A stretch of DNA of 64,000 nucleotides from Rhodococcus pseudokoreensis (GCF_017068395.1 NZ_CP070619.1:8432001-8496000); one strand, 5' to 3'. Shown: positions 1 to 8,842, numbered from the stretch's first letter. The notes: a model not told the origin generated them from the sequence alone. A program made the numbers and translations.

Positions 1-465
1 CTCGGGCTCGACAAGATCATCTGGCTGCCCGGGATCGCGGGAAAGGACATCACCGACGGCCACACCGACTTCTACGCCCGCTTCGCCCGCCCCGGCGTGG
101 TCGTCGCCGGGTACGATCCGGATCCGGAATCGTTCGACCACGACGTGACCACCCGCCACCTCGAGATCCTCGAGACGGCAGTGGATGCGCAAGGCCGCCC
201 GCTCGAAGTCGTGGTACTCGAGGCGCCGGGTTCCGTCCGACCCGCATTCGAATCGGACGATTTCGCGGCCGGCTACATCAACTTCTACGTCTGCAACGGC
301 GCCGTGATCGCCCCCGAGTTCGGCGACCCCGTGGCGGACAAGGCCGCCAGGCAGGTACTCGAACGGCTCTTTCCCGACCGTCGTGTGGTGCAGATCGACA
401 TCGACGCCATCGCCGCCGGCGGCGGCGGAATTCACTGCACTACCCAGCAAGAGCCCGCGGGCTGA
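1..465 (+). CDS. Agmatine deiminase family protein (C-terminal part)
   Basis: Only the last 154 codons are present; the start lies before the window. The enzyme family hydrolyses agmatine to N-carbamoylputrescine and ammonia in the cytoplasm. The visible part carries two family hallmarks: TDGHTDFYARF near the beginning, which belongs to the active-site region, and GGGGIHCTTQQEP near the end, where the cysteine is the family's nucleophile. The reading frame is open from the first base and stops at TGA 463-465. A TetR regulator follows 67 bp downstream on the same strand. A second agmatine-type enzyme (ureohydrolase) lies about 50 kb away in this window. The family call is secure; the exact substrate is inferred. 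Confidence 0.9.
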   Translation, partial: LGLDKIIWLPGIAGKDITDGHTDFYARFARPGVVVAGYDPDPESFDHDVTTRHLEILETAVDAQGRPLEVVVLEAPGSVRPAFESDDFAAGYINFYVCNGAVIAPEFGDPVADKAARQVLERLFPDRRVVQIDIDAIAAGGGGIHCTTQQEPAG

Positions 466-532
466 TCGCGCGCTGCGGCAACCGAGGTCTCCGCGGCGGC
501 CGCACCGCCGCCTTCCCGTAAAGTGAGGTTCC

Positions 533-1108
533 GTGTCCGAACGTCAGACGTTGATTCTGGAAGCAGCCGTCCGTGTGATCGCGCAAAGTGGTGTGCGCGG
601 GCTGCGGATCGAGAAGCTCGCCGCCGAGGCCGGGGTCTCGACCGCCCTGATCTACTACCACTTCCAGGACCGGGCAGGTGTGCTGCGCCGCGCCCTCGAG
701 CACATCAACGAGCGGGCCGAGCGCTACACAACGGAGGCCCTTGCCTCGACGAACCCTCGGACCCAGCTCGAGCAGACGCTCCTGCTCGAAATTCAGAACA
801 CCCCCTCCGTCCGTGAAAACAGCATCGCCTGGGGCGAACTCCGGGCCACCGCAATCTTCGACGAAGACCTCCGCGACCAACTCCGCGACGCGACCCGCGC
901 CTGGGCAACGGATGTCGAGACCCTCATCGTCAAGGCGCAGGCCGCCGAACTGGCCGACCCGGACGCCGACCCCGCCGATGCCGCCGAACGACTCACCGCC
1001 CTCATCGAGGGGCTGAGCGAACGCTGGCTCAGCGGATCCATCACCCTCGAACGGGCCCAGCAGCTCGCCGCCGGAGCGATCACGGCTGAACTCGGACCCC
1101 GGCCCTGA
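533..1108 (+). CDS. TetR/AcrR family transcriptional regulator
   Basis: A 191-residue DNA-binding repressor-type protein, the normal TetR length. The N-terminal helix-turn-helix is clear at about residues 8-55, with LRIEKLAAEAGVSTALIYYH carrying the recognition helix and the typical IYYHF ending. The C-terminal part is a helical ligand-binding domain of unknown specificity. It begins with GTG at 533, shortly after a GAGG-like stretch. Its place directly after the agmatine deiminase gene makes control of that gene a reasonable guess, but nothing in the sequence proves the target. Confidence 0.9.
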   Translation: MSERQTLILEAAVRVIAQSGVRGLRIEKLAAEAGVSTALIYYHFQDRAGVLRRALEHINERAERYTTEALASTNPRTQLEQTLLLEIQNTPSVRENSIAWGELRATAIFDEDLRDQLRDATRAWATDVETLIVKAQAAELADPDADPADAAERLTALIEGLSERWLSGSITLERAQQLAAGAITAELGPRP

Positions 1109-1410
1109 CGGTGCGGAAAACGCATCCGCCGAACGGTGTGCGCGTGCTCCTGTGATCCGTTCTTCGGTCCCGTACCTCTTGTCATTTCGGCTGTTCCGCA
1201 ATGTCATTCACGCAGCTGACACGGGACGACGGGATCTTGTCGACCTGCTGAGGCAGTGATTATCCGCGGCGACACGACGTTTGCCGGGTGGTGGCCTCGA
1301 CCGAAACGAACCGATTAGTATGCGCAGTTGATGCGACGGACGTCGGTTGGGCACAGGCCCGTCCCGCCGCACGAGTCGTTGCGGTTCCGGGTCGAACGAA
1401 GGTGGTTGTG
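1109..1410 (+). other. Intergenic region upstream of the TerD-nuclease gene
   Basis: No convincing gene. The frame of the next gene stays open back to 1288, but a GAAGG ribosome binding site at 1398-1402 with an 8-nt spacer to GTG 1411, and the start of TerD homology just after it, argue that translation begins at 1411. The region should hold the promoter of that gene; I could not assign -10 and -35 boxes. Confidence 0.5.
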
Positions 1411-3422
1411 GTGGAGTTTCCGATGCTGTCCAAGGGGCAGAACCTGTCCCTGCCCGCCGACGTGGAGCAGATCGACGTGGTGCTCGGGTGGACCGAGTCG
1501 GACGTCGAGGTCGATGCGTCGGCGTTGCTGCTCAACGTGGACGGGAAGGTGCGCTCCGACGCCGATTTCGTGTTCTACAACCAGCCGGAGTCCACCGACG
1601 GATCGATTCGGTTCCTGGGCACGAGCGGAACCGAGGAGGGTGCGCAGGCGAGGATCGCGATCGACCTGTCCGCCGTGCCGGACGATGTGCACACCGTTGC
1701 CCTCGGAGGCAGCGTGGCTGCCGGCCAGTTCGGTGATCTCGGCAAACTGGCCCTCCGGGTCGTCGACGGTGCCGGGCACACGTTGGCGGAGTACGTCACC
1801 GCCGATGCCACCACCGAGTCGGCATTCGTGTTCGGCGAGGTGTACCGCCGCAACGGCGACTGGAAGGTTCGGGCGGTCGGGCAGGGCTGGGACTCCGGGC
1901 TGGCGGGGTTGGCCACGGATTTCGGAGTCGACATCGACGACAACCCGGACCCCGAAACCGCCGACGCCCCATCCGATCGTGAGAATTCCGACGCAGCGGT
2001 GCCGGCCGACTCCGACACCCCGCAATTGGTGCCCGAACTGCCCACCACACCGGTCGCACGGAAAGCGACGACCCGGGGTGTCCGCACCACCAAGCGGGCG
2101 GTGAAGAAGTCGAAGCCACTCGCATTCGGTCTCGCCGAACAGGACACCTGGCAGCCGGCGCGGTTGTTCTCGGTCATCGGGGTCGGCGCGGGTGAGGAGC
2201 AGGAGCGGCGTGCCACGTCCGCACTGATCGCGACGATGCAGGCAGTGCGTCCGTTCGCACGCGCCGTGTGTGCCCGGGTGGGGGCTCCCACGGGCACCTT
2301 CGAGGGATACGTGGAGGTGGCCTACGAGCGGGGCGAGACGAAGGTGATTCCCGATGCCGTCCTGAAGGTTTCCCGCGGCAGCAGGGTGTGGACCGGTCTG
2401 CTCGAGGTCAAGACCGGCAGCGGCAAGCTGAAGAAGGAGCAACTCGAGAACTATCTCGACGTGGCTCGGAAGAAGAAGTACGACGTGGTGGTAAGCCTGT
2501 CGAACGACGTCCCGGCCAGCGCGGGGGAGTTGCCGGTGGAGGTCGATCGGCGCATGCTCGCCAAGGTCGCTTTGCGGCACCTGTCGTGGGCGGAAGTGGC
2601 GCACGAGGCACGGATGTTGCTGTCCCATGGCGGAATCGACGGCGAGCTGCAGGCGTGGGTCCTTGCGGAGTTCCTGCGGTACCTCGACCATCCCCGTTCC
2701 GGGGCGGTCGAGTTCGTCGACATGGGTCGGCACTGGGTCACGGTCCGCGACGCGGTCACCGCCGGCACTCTGCGCGCCGGGGACCAGAAAGCCCTCACCG
2801 TGGCCGACACCTGGGTGTCCCTGTCTCGGCATCTCGCACTGCGACTGACCGCCGAGTTGGGGGTCACCGTCAAACACGTCCTGCCCCGCAGGCACGGCAC
2901 CGATCCGGTGGCCCGCAACGCGGCGGTTGCCGAGCGGTTGGCGGCCGACGGCGTGTTCGAGGCGGTCCTGCGGATCCCGGAGACTGCCGGTGATCTGGTG
3001 GTGATCGCGGATGTGCGGACCAACAAGATCCGCTGCCGAACCACGGTCGAGGCGCCGAACGAGGGAACCTCCGGTCGCCGGCTGCGTGGCTGCTCAAGCA
3101 ACTCAAGGATGCCCCCGGCGACGTTCAGGTGGAGGCAGTGTTCTCCGAGCGCGGGAATGAAGCCTGCGAGCACATCGAGGCGGTGCGGGCCGATCCGAAA
3201 GTGCTCACCGCCGGTAGATCCGGGGACATCGTCTCCTTCTGTCTCGAACAGTCGTTCCCGATGGGCGGCCGAAGGTCGGGAACGGCGGCGAGCTTCATCA
3301 GCAGCGTCACGTCCTCCGCGGACGCGTTCTACGGGACGGTGGTGCAGCAATTACGGGAATGGGTGCCGGCTGCACCCAAGCAGACCGAGCAGCCGAGGAG
3401 TGCAGAACCCGAAGACGAATAG
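1411..3422 (+). pseudogene. TerD-domain protein fused to a PD-(D/E)XK nuclease-like domain (frameshifted)
   Basis: The first ~190 residues, beginning MEFPMLSKGQNLSLP, form a TerD-type stress domain with the NLSLP opening and the DFVFYNQP segment. A low-complexity linker of about 70 residues follows. The next part has the arrangement PDAVLKV, then LLEVKTGSGK, then QLENYLDVA, which looks like the D-(E)xK core of PD-(D/E)XK nucleases. Near 3075-3083 the frame breaks: the sequence that continues sensibly (AWLLKQLKDAPGDVQVEAVF) is in another frame and ends at 3422. One missing base, probably a C in gtcgccgg, would restore a protein of about 670 residues. The uninterrupted frame instead runs on to 3552 as an implausible arginine/serine-rich tail. 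This is either a real loss-of-function mutation or a sequencing error. TerD domains are known from tellurite and stress operons; the nuclease role is inferred from motifs. Confidence 0.7.
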
Positions 3423-3453
3423 CGGTCGGCCGACATGTGGTGGGAGCTCGAGC

Positions 3454-4158
3454 TCACAGCGTCGGCCGGTCCAGCGGCCGTGGGAGCGGCGCGAGTGCGC
3501 CGGCGCCCCGCAGCCGTTCGTACGCGCGAACCACCGGGTCGATCTCGCCTGACGCGGCGATGTGCAGAAGCGCGCCGCCGTCCGGAACAGCCCGACGGCT
3601 CGCCTCGAGGCCGTCGGGTATCAGGGCGGCCCGGGCCGGGCACAGGTAACCGAACCGGCCGACGACAGGATCGCCGACTACGAATCCGGCGTCGTCCTCG
3701 AGGGCATCGAGAATGTCGTCGTCGGTGACGTCGCCGAAATCCGGTTCCCACACCGACGCGAGCATCGCGAGCAGTTCGGATTCGGGGACGACGGCACCGT
3801 CGGGCGCGTCGACACCCATCACCAGCGACTGCAGCAGAAACTGCGGGGTACCCCCGGCCACGCCGGAGAGTTCGACCGACCACCCGGCCGCACCAGTGCA
3901 GACCAACCGCAACCCGGTGCCCGTCAGATCCGACCACGCCTCCGCCTCCTGTGCGACCAGAAGAACCGCTGTCAGCCCATCCGGCGCACACGCGGTATCC
4001 GGTCCCGACGCGTGCACCTGCCGCCACGCGCCTCCTGCCGGCGACGCGGCTTCCGGCAGCAGCCGCGAGACCTGTTCCAACGTCAGCCGCCATTGCCCCG
4101 CCAGCGCTTCGACCGGCTCCGGCCGCGGCCCCCAGAAGGCCCGTACGACACGTCGCAT
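3454..4158 (-). CDS. Hypothetical protein, possibly Imm52-like immunity protein
   Basis: A 234-residue soluble acidic protein with no signal peptide or membrane segment. The start at 4158 is chosen because AAGGAGG sits 10 nt upstream; a longer frame upstream lacks such a site. The N-terminus RRVVRAFWGPRPEPVEALA recalls the YWGPR-type opening of Imm52-like immunity proteins, but this is a weak resemblance from memory. It is convergent with the TerD-nuclease gene, 31 bp apart. If the resemblance is real, the pair would fit a conflict or self-protection role. Function otherwise unknown. Confidence 0.6.
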   Translation of the reverse strand: MRRVVRAFWGPRPEPVEALAGQWRLTLEQVSRLLPEAASPAGGAWRQVHASGPDTACAPDGLTAVLLVAQEAEAWSDLTGTGLRLVCTGAAGWSVELSGVAGGTPQFLLQSLVMGVDAPDGAVVPESELLAMLASVWEPDFGDVTDDDILDALEDDAGFVVGDPVVGRFGYLCPARAALIPDGLEASRRAVPDGGALLHIAASGEIDPVVRAYERLRGAGALAPLPRPLDRPTL

Positions 4159-4277
4159 GCGAATGCGTCCTCCTTGTCCCGCAAGTATCGGCCCCGCCGA
4201 GATCGGCGAGCGTACTTGCGGGCACAGTGTATTCGCGATTGCTGCCGGACGACCGAACGCCGAATGCGAGTGTCCAC

Positions 4278-4709
4278 TCAACCAGCGCTGGAATTCCTTG
4301 TTCCAGTTGGCCCTGCGCTGATAGCCGCGAGTAGAGCATCGGCTCGCTTCACCTGGCGATGCATCCCGAACGCGTCGACAAGTAACAATACAGCCGACCC
4401 GGCGAACACCCATGTCAGGAGTGAGCCACCCTCGTCGGCGAAGTCGGTGAGCGTGACAAATGACATGATGAGACCAGCAGCAAGCATTACCCAGCGGCCG
4501 CGGGCGACCGACTGCCGGCTCTCGACCAGTCGCGTAGGCCAGGACCCGATATCTGCGTTCGGTGGCAGCGCGCCGTTGCTGATCGCCGTCGACACCTCAC
4601 GTTTCGCGGCCAGCCGTGGGCTGCGACCGCTCTTGATCAGCCAGAGCGGCACGACATATGCGGCGACGGCGCCCACCGCGCCACCGACAATCACGACGAT
4701 CGGATCCAT
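4278..4709 (-). CDS. Small membrane protein of unknown function
   Basis: A 143-residue protein beginning MDPIVVIVGGAVG. It has one hydrophobic segment at about residues 2-24 and two more near residues 70-88 and 95-112, so probably three membrane passes. The ATG at 4709 has GTGAGGA just upstream. It lies 119 bp upstream of the 234-residue gene on the same strand and may share its transcript. I recognise no family. Confidence 0.55.
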   Translation of the reverse strand: MDPIVVIVGGAVGAVAAYVVPLWLIKSGRSPRLAAKREVSTAISNGALPPNADIGSWPTRLVESRQSVARGRWVMLAAGLIMSFVTLTDFADEGGSLLTWVFAGSAVLLLVDAFGMHRQVKRADALLAAISAGPTGTRNSSAG

Positions 4710-4838
4710 GCATTCCTCACTGGATAGACGTTGTTGGCAACAACAGGATCCGCCGGATCTCCGCGCACCGAAACACACCCTGGGGCTCGGATTTGCACCC
4801 CTTCTGCTGGAGCTGAGGGAACCATTTTGCTGTCAGCA

Positions 4839-4846
4839 GTTGTCGG
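4839..4846. repeat. Left 8-bp target site duplication (gttgtcgg) of the IS256-family element
   Basis: The octamer gttgtcgg directly abuts the left terminal inverted repeat and is repeated exactly at the other end of the element (6227-6234). An 8-bp duplication is the known product of IS256-family transposition. Confidence 0.93.
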
Positions 4847-4871
4847 GGGAGTGTCCGATTAACGGTGGATC
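4847..4871 (+). repeat. Left terminal inverted repeat of the IS256-family element
   Basis: Begins GGGAGTGTCCGATTAACGGT and ends GGATC. It matches the reverse complement of 6202-6226 at 21 of 25 positions, the core TAACGGT being identical in both. Confidence 0.92.
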
Positions 4872-4886
4872 CGACCTCGGCGTCGG

Positions 4887-6155
4887 TTAGTCACCGTTCG
4901 GGGTGATGCGGCCTTCGAAGGTGATTGCGAACGCGTTGAGCGCTGGCTTCCACCTCATCACCCATCGTGCCTTACCCTTCCCGGTGGGGTCCAGAGCCCG
5001 TGTGGCGAGATACAGACATTTCAGGGCTGCTTGCTCGGTCGGGAAGTGTCCACGGGCCCTTATCGCGCGCCTGTAACGGGCGTTGACGGACTCGATTGCG
5101 TTTGTCGAGCAGATGACTCGTCTGATCTCGACGTCATAGTCCAGGAACGGCACGAACTCTGTCCACGCGTTTCCCCACATCCGTACGATCGCCGGATACC
5201 GCGCGCCCCACTTCCCGGCGAATTCATCGAATCGTTCCTTGGCCGCCGACTCGGACGGTGCCGTGTAGACCGGTCTGAGATCACGCGCCATCTCATCCCA
5301 GTACTGCCGGACAGCGAACCGAAAGGTGTTGCGTATCAGATGAATAATGCAGGTCTGCACCACTGCGAGTTCCCACACCGTGTTGATGGCATCGGGCAAT
5401 CCCTTCAACCCGTCACACACCACGATGCAGACGTCGGCGACACCGCGGTTCTTGATCTCCGTGAGCACTGAGAGCCAGAACTTCGCACCCTCACCACCGT
5501 CGCCGGCCCACACACCCAGAATGTCGCGTTCGCCGTTGACGGTGACCCCGATCGCGACGTACATCGGCCGGTTCGTGACCTGCCCATCCCGCACTTTCAC
5601 GTGAATCGCATCGATGAAGATCACGGGGTACACCCGGTCCAACGGACGGTTCTGCCAGTCGGTCATCTCGCCGACGACCTTGTCGGTGATGCGCGAGATG
5701 GTGTCCTTCGACACCGTCGCTCCGTAAATATCCTGGAAGTGGGCAGAGACCTCACCGGTAGTTAAACCCTTTGCTGTCAAGGATAATACGATCTCATCGA
5801 TACCGGTCAGCCGACGTTGACGCTTCTTGACGATCTGCGGCGCGAACGAGGAATCAGTATCCCTCGGGACATCGATTTCCACAGGTCCGATCTCGGTCAG
5901 CACCGTCTTCGTCCGGGTGCCGTTGCGTGAGTTCCCGCTCCCGCGGCCGGCGGCGTCGTGTTTCTCGTAGCCAAGGTGCTCGGTCATCTCCGCGTCCAGC
6001 GCGGTTTCGAGGACGTTCTTGGTGAGCTGATTCAATAGCCCGTCCGGGCCCATCAAATCCACCCCCTGCTCCTTGGCCTGGGCCAGGAGTTGCTCGGCCA
6101 ACTGCTTCTGATCCACTTCGGTCGCTGCCATGGGATCCAGTGTTTCGGTCATCAT
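4887..6155 (-). CDS. IS256 family (Mutator-type) transposase
   Basis: A full-length 422-residue DDE transposase, which cuts and joins DNA at the element's ends. The catalytic acids are visible: D182 in FIDAIHVKV, D248 in VVCDGLKGLP, and E355 in STNAIESVNARYR, which is the family signature. The CIIHLIRN block typical of IS256 lies near residues 269-276. No stop or frameshift interrupts it, so it should be active. Two adjacent ATG codons follow GGAAGG; the first is used here. It is the only gene of the element. Confidence 0.97.
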   Translation of the reverse strand: MMTETLDPMAATEVDQKQLAEQLLAQAKEQGVDLMGPDGLLNQLTKNVLETALDAEMTEHLGYEKHDAAGRGSGNSRNGTRTKTVLTEIGPVEIDVPRDTDSSFAPQIVKKRQRRLTGIDEIVLSLTAKGLTTGEVSAHFQDIYGATVSKDTISRITDKVVGEMTDWQNRPLDRVYPVIFIDAIHVKVRDGQVTNRPMYVAIGVTVNGERDILGVWAGDGGEGAKFWLSVLTEIKNRGVADVCIVVCDGLKGLPDAINTVWELAVVQTCIIHLIRNTFRFAVRQYWDEMARDLRPVYTAPSESAAKERFDEFAGKWGARYPAIVRMWGNAWTEFVPFLDYDVEIRRVICSTNAIESVNARYRRAIRARGHFPTEQAALKCLYLATRALDPTGKGKARWVMRWKPALNAFAITFEGRITPNGD

Positions 6156-6201
6156 CGATCCTTCCCGCCAAGCAGCAGCTCGGCGTGTCGAACCAAGATC
6201 A

Positions 6202-6226
6202 GATCAACCGTTATTCAGACAGTCCC
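6202..6226 (-). repeat. Right terminal inverted repeat of the IS256-family element
   Basis: Read on the minus strand it starts GGGACTGTCTGAATAACGGT and ends TGATC, mirroring the left end at 21 of 25 bases. The TGA inside this repeat serves as the new stop codon of the FHA-HTH gene. Confidence 0.92.
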
Positions 6227-6838
6227 GTTGTCGGGGCCGGGGGAGTCGAGGATGCCGTTGTTGAGGGCGAGCGTGACGAGTCGGGAGCGTTTCTGATTCT
6301 GAGGGAGGTCCTCGATCTCGAATGTGCAGAAGAGGGCGCGAAGATGGGTCTTGACCGTTTCGGTGCTCAGGTGCAGCGCGTCGGCAATCTGCCGATTCGA
6401 TGCCGGGATGGGGTGGTCGGTGCCGTCGTGGAACGGCCGGCACAGTTCGGTGAGGACGGTGCGCTGGGCGGGTGTGAGAATGATGTCGGAGTCGAGGGTG
6501 TTCCCGATGTGGGTGATGCCGCAGTCCGTACCCGGCTCCCCGTGGTAGGTGAGCATGCTCTCGCCGACTTGGATGACGTCTCCGGGGTGCAGAGTCTGGC
6601 GCCCTTGCAAGCGGGTGCCGTTGACGAAGGTGCCGTTACGGGAGAGGCCGTCGTCGGTGATGGTCCAGTGGATGCCGATGCGCTCGATGGTGGCGTGTAG
6701 GCGGGAGATGTCCGGGTCGGTCGGCAGCGACAGGTCGGCGTACGAGGAGCGGCCGATGACGATCGGGGAGTGGTCCGGGATGAGCGTCATCTCGTCGGTG
6801 TGCCCGTGGTCGGTGTACGAGAGAACAGAGTTCGTCAC
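6215..6838 (-). CDS. FHA domain regulator with C-terminal LuxR-like helix-turn-helix
   Basis: A 207-residue protein. Residues ~20-105 form a forkhead-associated domain, a phosphothreonine-binding fold, with IVIGRSSYADLSLP, then ISRLHATIERI, and the closing NGTFVNGTRL. Residues ~118-195 contain an HTH with TPAQRTVLTELC and SNRQIADALHLSTETVKTHL, the pattern of LuxR-type or sigma region 4 DNA-binding helices. The order, FHA first and HTH last, is the reverse of EmbR. The IS256 element inserted at the very end: the current C-terminus is PDN-GTV-stop, while the rebuilt original reads PDN-C-stop, so the protein is practically intact. It is divergent from the DUF6745-like gene and may control it in response to Ser/Thr kinase signalling. 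That link is inference. Confidence 0.85.
   Translation of the reverse strand: MTNSVLSYTDHGHTDEMTLIPDHSPIVIGRSSYADLSLPTDPDISRLHATIERIGIHWTITDDGLSRNGTFVNGTRLQGRQTLHPGDVIQVGESMLTYHGEPGTDCGITHIGNTLDSDIILTPAQRTVLTELCRPFHDGTDHPIPASNRQIADALHLSTETVKTHLRALFCTFEIEDLPQNQKRSRLVTLALNNGILDSPGPDNGTV
6227..6234. repeat. Right 8-bp target site duplication (gttgtcgg)
   Basis: Exact copy of the octamer at 4839-4846. On the minus strand it encodes part of the last codons (Asp-Asn) of the FHA-HTH protein. Confidence 0.93.
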
Positions 6839-7073
6839 TGGGAGTCTCCCTTTCGGCCTTCCGGCGGTCTGTGCGGGTGTTACTCCATCGTGGCGCGAAG
6901 GGGCGGGCCGTGTTAGACCCCCTGGGGGTGGTGTCCGGCCACCCCGGGATCGAGTCGGCGAGTGGTAGGGGCCGCGACAGATCGGGGTGCCAGCCGGAGG
7001 CCTTGCGCTCGGGGCATTCGCGTGCCACGCTCATATGCATGACTATTGGAAAGGCGGACTCCGCCACAATCGC

Positions 7074-8306
7074 GTGAGCACCGCGCCGCTTCGCCCGGTG
7101 GCTGCACGCCGAGCGACATTCACCGATAACAATGATCACTCCGCCGAATGCATGTTCGGTGTCGGAGCTGTGCGTGACGCATGGCTCGGGCACGGGTTGC
7201 GCGCCTGGCCCTCCGATCGCACCACAGCGGAATCGGCCGTCGAAACACTGTATCGGCGATCAGGATTCCGCGAACCGGAGTTCGTCTGGGTGCCGTCACC
7301 CCCAGCCGGATCGGACCTCATCGCCGTCGAGGGGTTGGCGACGACGCTGTCGTTTGCCGGCGACGGAGTCGCGTGCGTCTCCTCCCGAATAGCAACCATG
7401 CTGTCGGAATCGCGCAGACGCATGGACACACTGATCGCCCGAGGCAGATCCGACTGGCCGAACGAACGCCGGGCGATCGAGACCGCGCGAACCCAGTCGC
7501 CCGACGACTCTGCCCGCGTCGGCATCAGTCCGAATGCAATCATCCGAGCCGCCGTGTGGGATTCGTTGCGCACGAGCCTTTTCGACGGGGTCGCGGCTGC
7601 GATACGAACATTGATGCCCGCCGTCGTCGGAGGGGTGACCTGGTATGGGCAGCAAGAAGCACATCGGGTCGCGTTCTACGACACGTACCGCCGGTTCGGG
7701 CTCGCCAGGTTCCGCTCCGACGACGTCGAGCTACTCGACCTCCATACCGCCGTGACCGGCGCGACCGGGTGGTGGTGGGCGTTCGACAACGTGTGCGTGA
7801 TGGCGGAACGCCCCACCGCCCTTCATACCGAGCCCATACCGGGCCGTGTACACAACGAACGCCGATTGCACCACCCGGATGCTCCTGCGCTCGAATTCGA
7901 GGACGGTCATTTGCTTTTCGTGCATCACGGGACCATCGTTCCCGACTGGGTCGTGCTCGAGCCGACTGTCGAACGCATCGCACGCGAACGTAATGTCGAG
8001 GTCCGCCGATGCGCGATCGAGCGCATCGGATGGGACACCTACATCGACGAGGCCGGGCTCGCGCTGATCGACCGAGCCGATGATCCCGGCAATGTCGGTC
8101 ACACGCTGCAGCTTTACGTGATATCGGACGGCTGGGGCCGTAGCGATCACATCTTGCTCGCCGTCAATGGTTCTCCCGAACGCGACGGACGTCGGCGACG
8201 ATACGGGATCTATGTGCCGACACGGATTTCGTCGGCGTTGGATGCCGCCGCGTGGACCTACGGCATCAACGGCACCGACTACGCCCGTCTCGTTCGTCGA
8301 ACCTGA
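7074..8306 (+). CDS. DUF6745-like protein of unknown function
   Basis: About 410 residues, soluble and tryptophan-rich. The pattern recalls DUF6745 proteins: WLGHGLRAWPSDRTTAESAV near the start, a WYGQQEAHRVAFYD segment in the middle, and GWWWAFDNVCVMAERP. Several starts are possible (ATG 7035, GTG 7074, ATG 7152); none has a good ribosome binding site, and GTG 7074 is a compromise, so the N-terminus is uncertain. The frame also stays open back to 6987. A 151-residue gene follows 31 bp downstream, probably co-transcribed. No enzymatic motif is recognisable. Confidence 0.7.
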   Translation: MSTAPLRPVAARRATFTDNNDHSAECMFGVGAVRDAWLGHGLRAWPSDRTTAESAVETLYRRSGFREPEFVWVPSPPAGSDLIAVEGLATTLSFAGDGVACVSSRIATMLSESRRRMDTLIARGRSDWPNERRAIETARTQSPDDSARVGISPNAIIRAAVWDSLRTSLFDGVAAAIRTLMPAVVGGVTWYGQQEAHRVAFYDTYRRFGLARFRSDDVELLDLHTAVTGATGWWWAFDNVCVMAERPTALHTEPIPGRVHNERRLHHPDAPALEFEDGHLLFVHHGTIVPDWVVLEPTVERIARERNVEVRRCAIERIGWDTYIDEAGLALIDRADDPGNVGHTLQLYVISDGWGRSDHILLAVNGSPERDGRRRRYGIYVPTRISSALDAAAWTYGINGTDYARLVRRT

Positions 8307-8337
8307 AACCGAAACCCGAACTCCAGAGGTGATTCGC

Positions 8338-8793
8338 ATGAACTCGATCATGACCTTGTCCGATCTCACGGCCCTCACAGGCCTCGATGTCTTCGACTAT
8401 CTCGACCAGGAAGTATCGGTACCCGTCATCGACGGTATGCAGGCACAGGGCGACCTCATCGTAGTCCCGTATTCGCTTGTCGCCGAGATTGTCACGCCCG
8501 GCCCATGGACGCGGTCGGAGAACGTACCGCTGTCGGGAGTGGTATTGCTGCGGAGCGCTGCGGGCGGAAACCCGCACAGCCTCGTCGCCGACGAAGGCAT
8601 GTGCATGTGGTCGACACCGGTGAACGACCCCCGGCGCCTCGCGCTCGGCATCCTCGACACCCGCGTTACCGCCTACCTCATCCACCCCGAGCACGGAGCC
8701 ACCGGCATCGCCCCTGGTCGGTATGTCATCGGACGCCAGCGGGAACGGGGCGTCGGGCGGTTCTTCGAGCGGACGCACTTCGTCGTAGATTGA
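8338..8793 (+). CDS. Hypothetical protein, partner of the DUF6745-like gene
   Basis: A 151-residue soluble acidic protein starting MNSIMTLSDLTALTGLDVF; ATG 8338 follows AGAGGTG at good spacing. The centre, with DLIVVPYSLVAEIV and SGVVLLRSAAGGNPHSLVAD, looks beta-rich. DUF6745-like proteins often have such a small neighbour, but I do not know its function. It stops shortly before the convergent monooxygenase gene. Confidence 0.7.
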   Translation: MNSIMTLSDLTALTGLDVFDYLDQEVSVPVIDGMQAQGDLIVVPYSLVAEIVTPGPWTRSENVPLSGVVLLRSAAGGNPHSLVADEGMCMWSTPVNDPRRLALGILDTRVTAYLIHPEHGATGIAPGRYVIGRQRERGVGRFFERTHFVVD

Positions 8794-8842
8794 CGTCCGG
8801 GATTCCATCCGGTTCGGCTCTATGGGTCGGGTGACGCCACGG

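Larger units (their letters stand above)
4847..6226 (-). mobile_element. Complete IS256-family insertion sequence
   Basis: A 1380-bp element with one intact transposase gene, 25-bp imperfect terminal inverted repeats (21 of 25 matching) and perfect 8-bp flanking duplications. The intact gene and unmutated duplication suggest a recent insertion. Reading across the right junction shows that it landed in the last codons of the FHA-HTH gene. The pre-insertion 3' end can be rebuilt by deleting the element and one duplication copy. Confidence 0.95.

Noticed and set aside
440..1207. Long minus-strand open frame opposite the TetR gene
   Set aside because: It is antisense to a clear TetR gene and has no domain or ribosome site; it results from the high GC content.
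1315..2895. 526-codon minus-strand open frame
   Set aside because: Shadow of the TerD-nuclease gene, with repetitive histidine/arginine/glycine composition and no recognisable domain.
3562..4890. 442-codon plus-strand open frame
   Set aside because: Opposite two minus-strand genes with ribosome sites; arginine/proline-rich without motifs.
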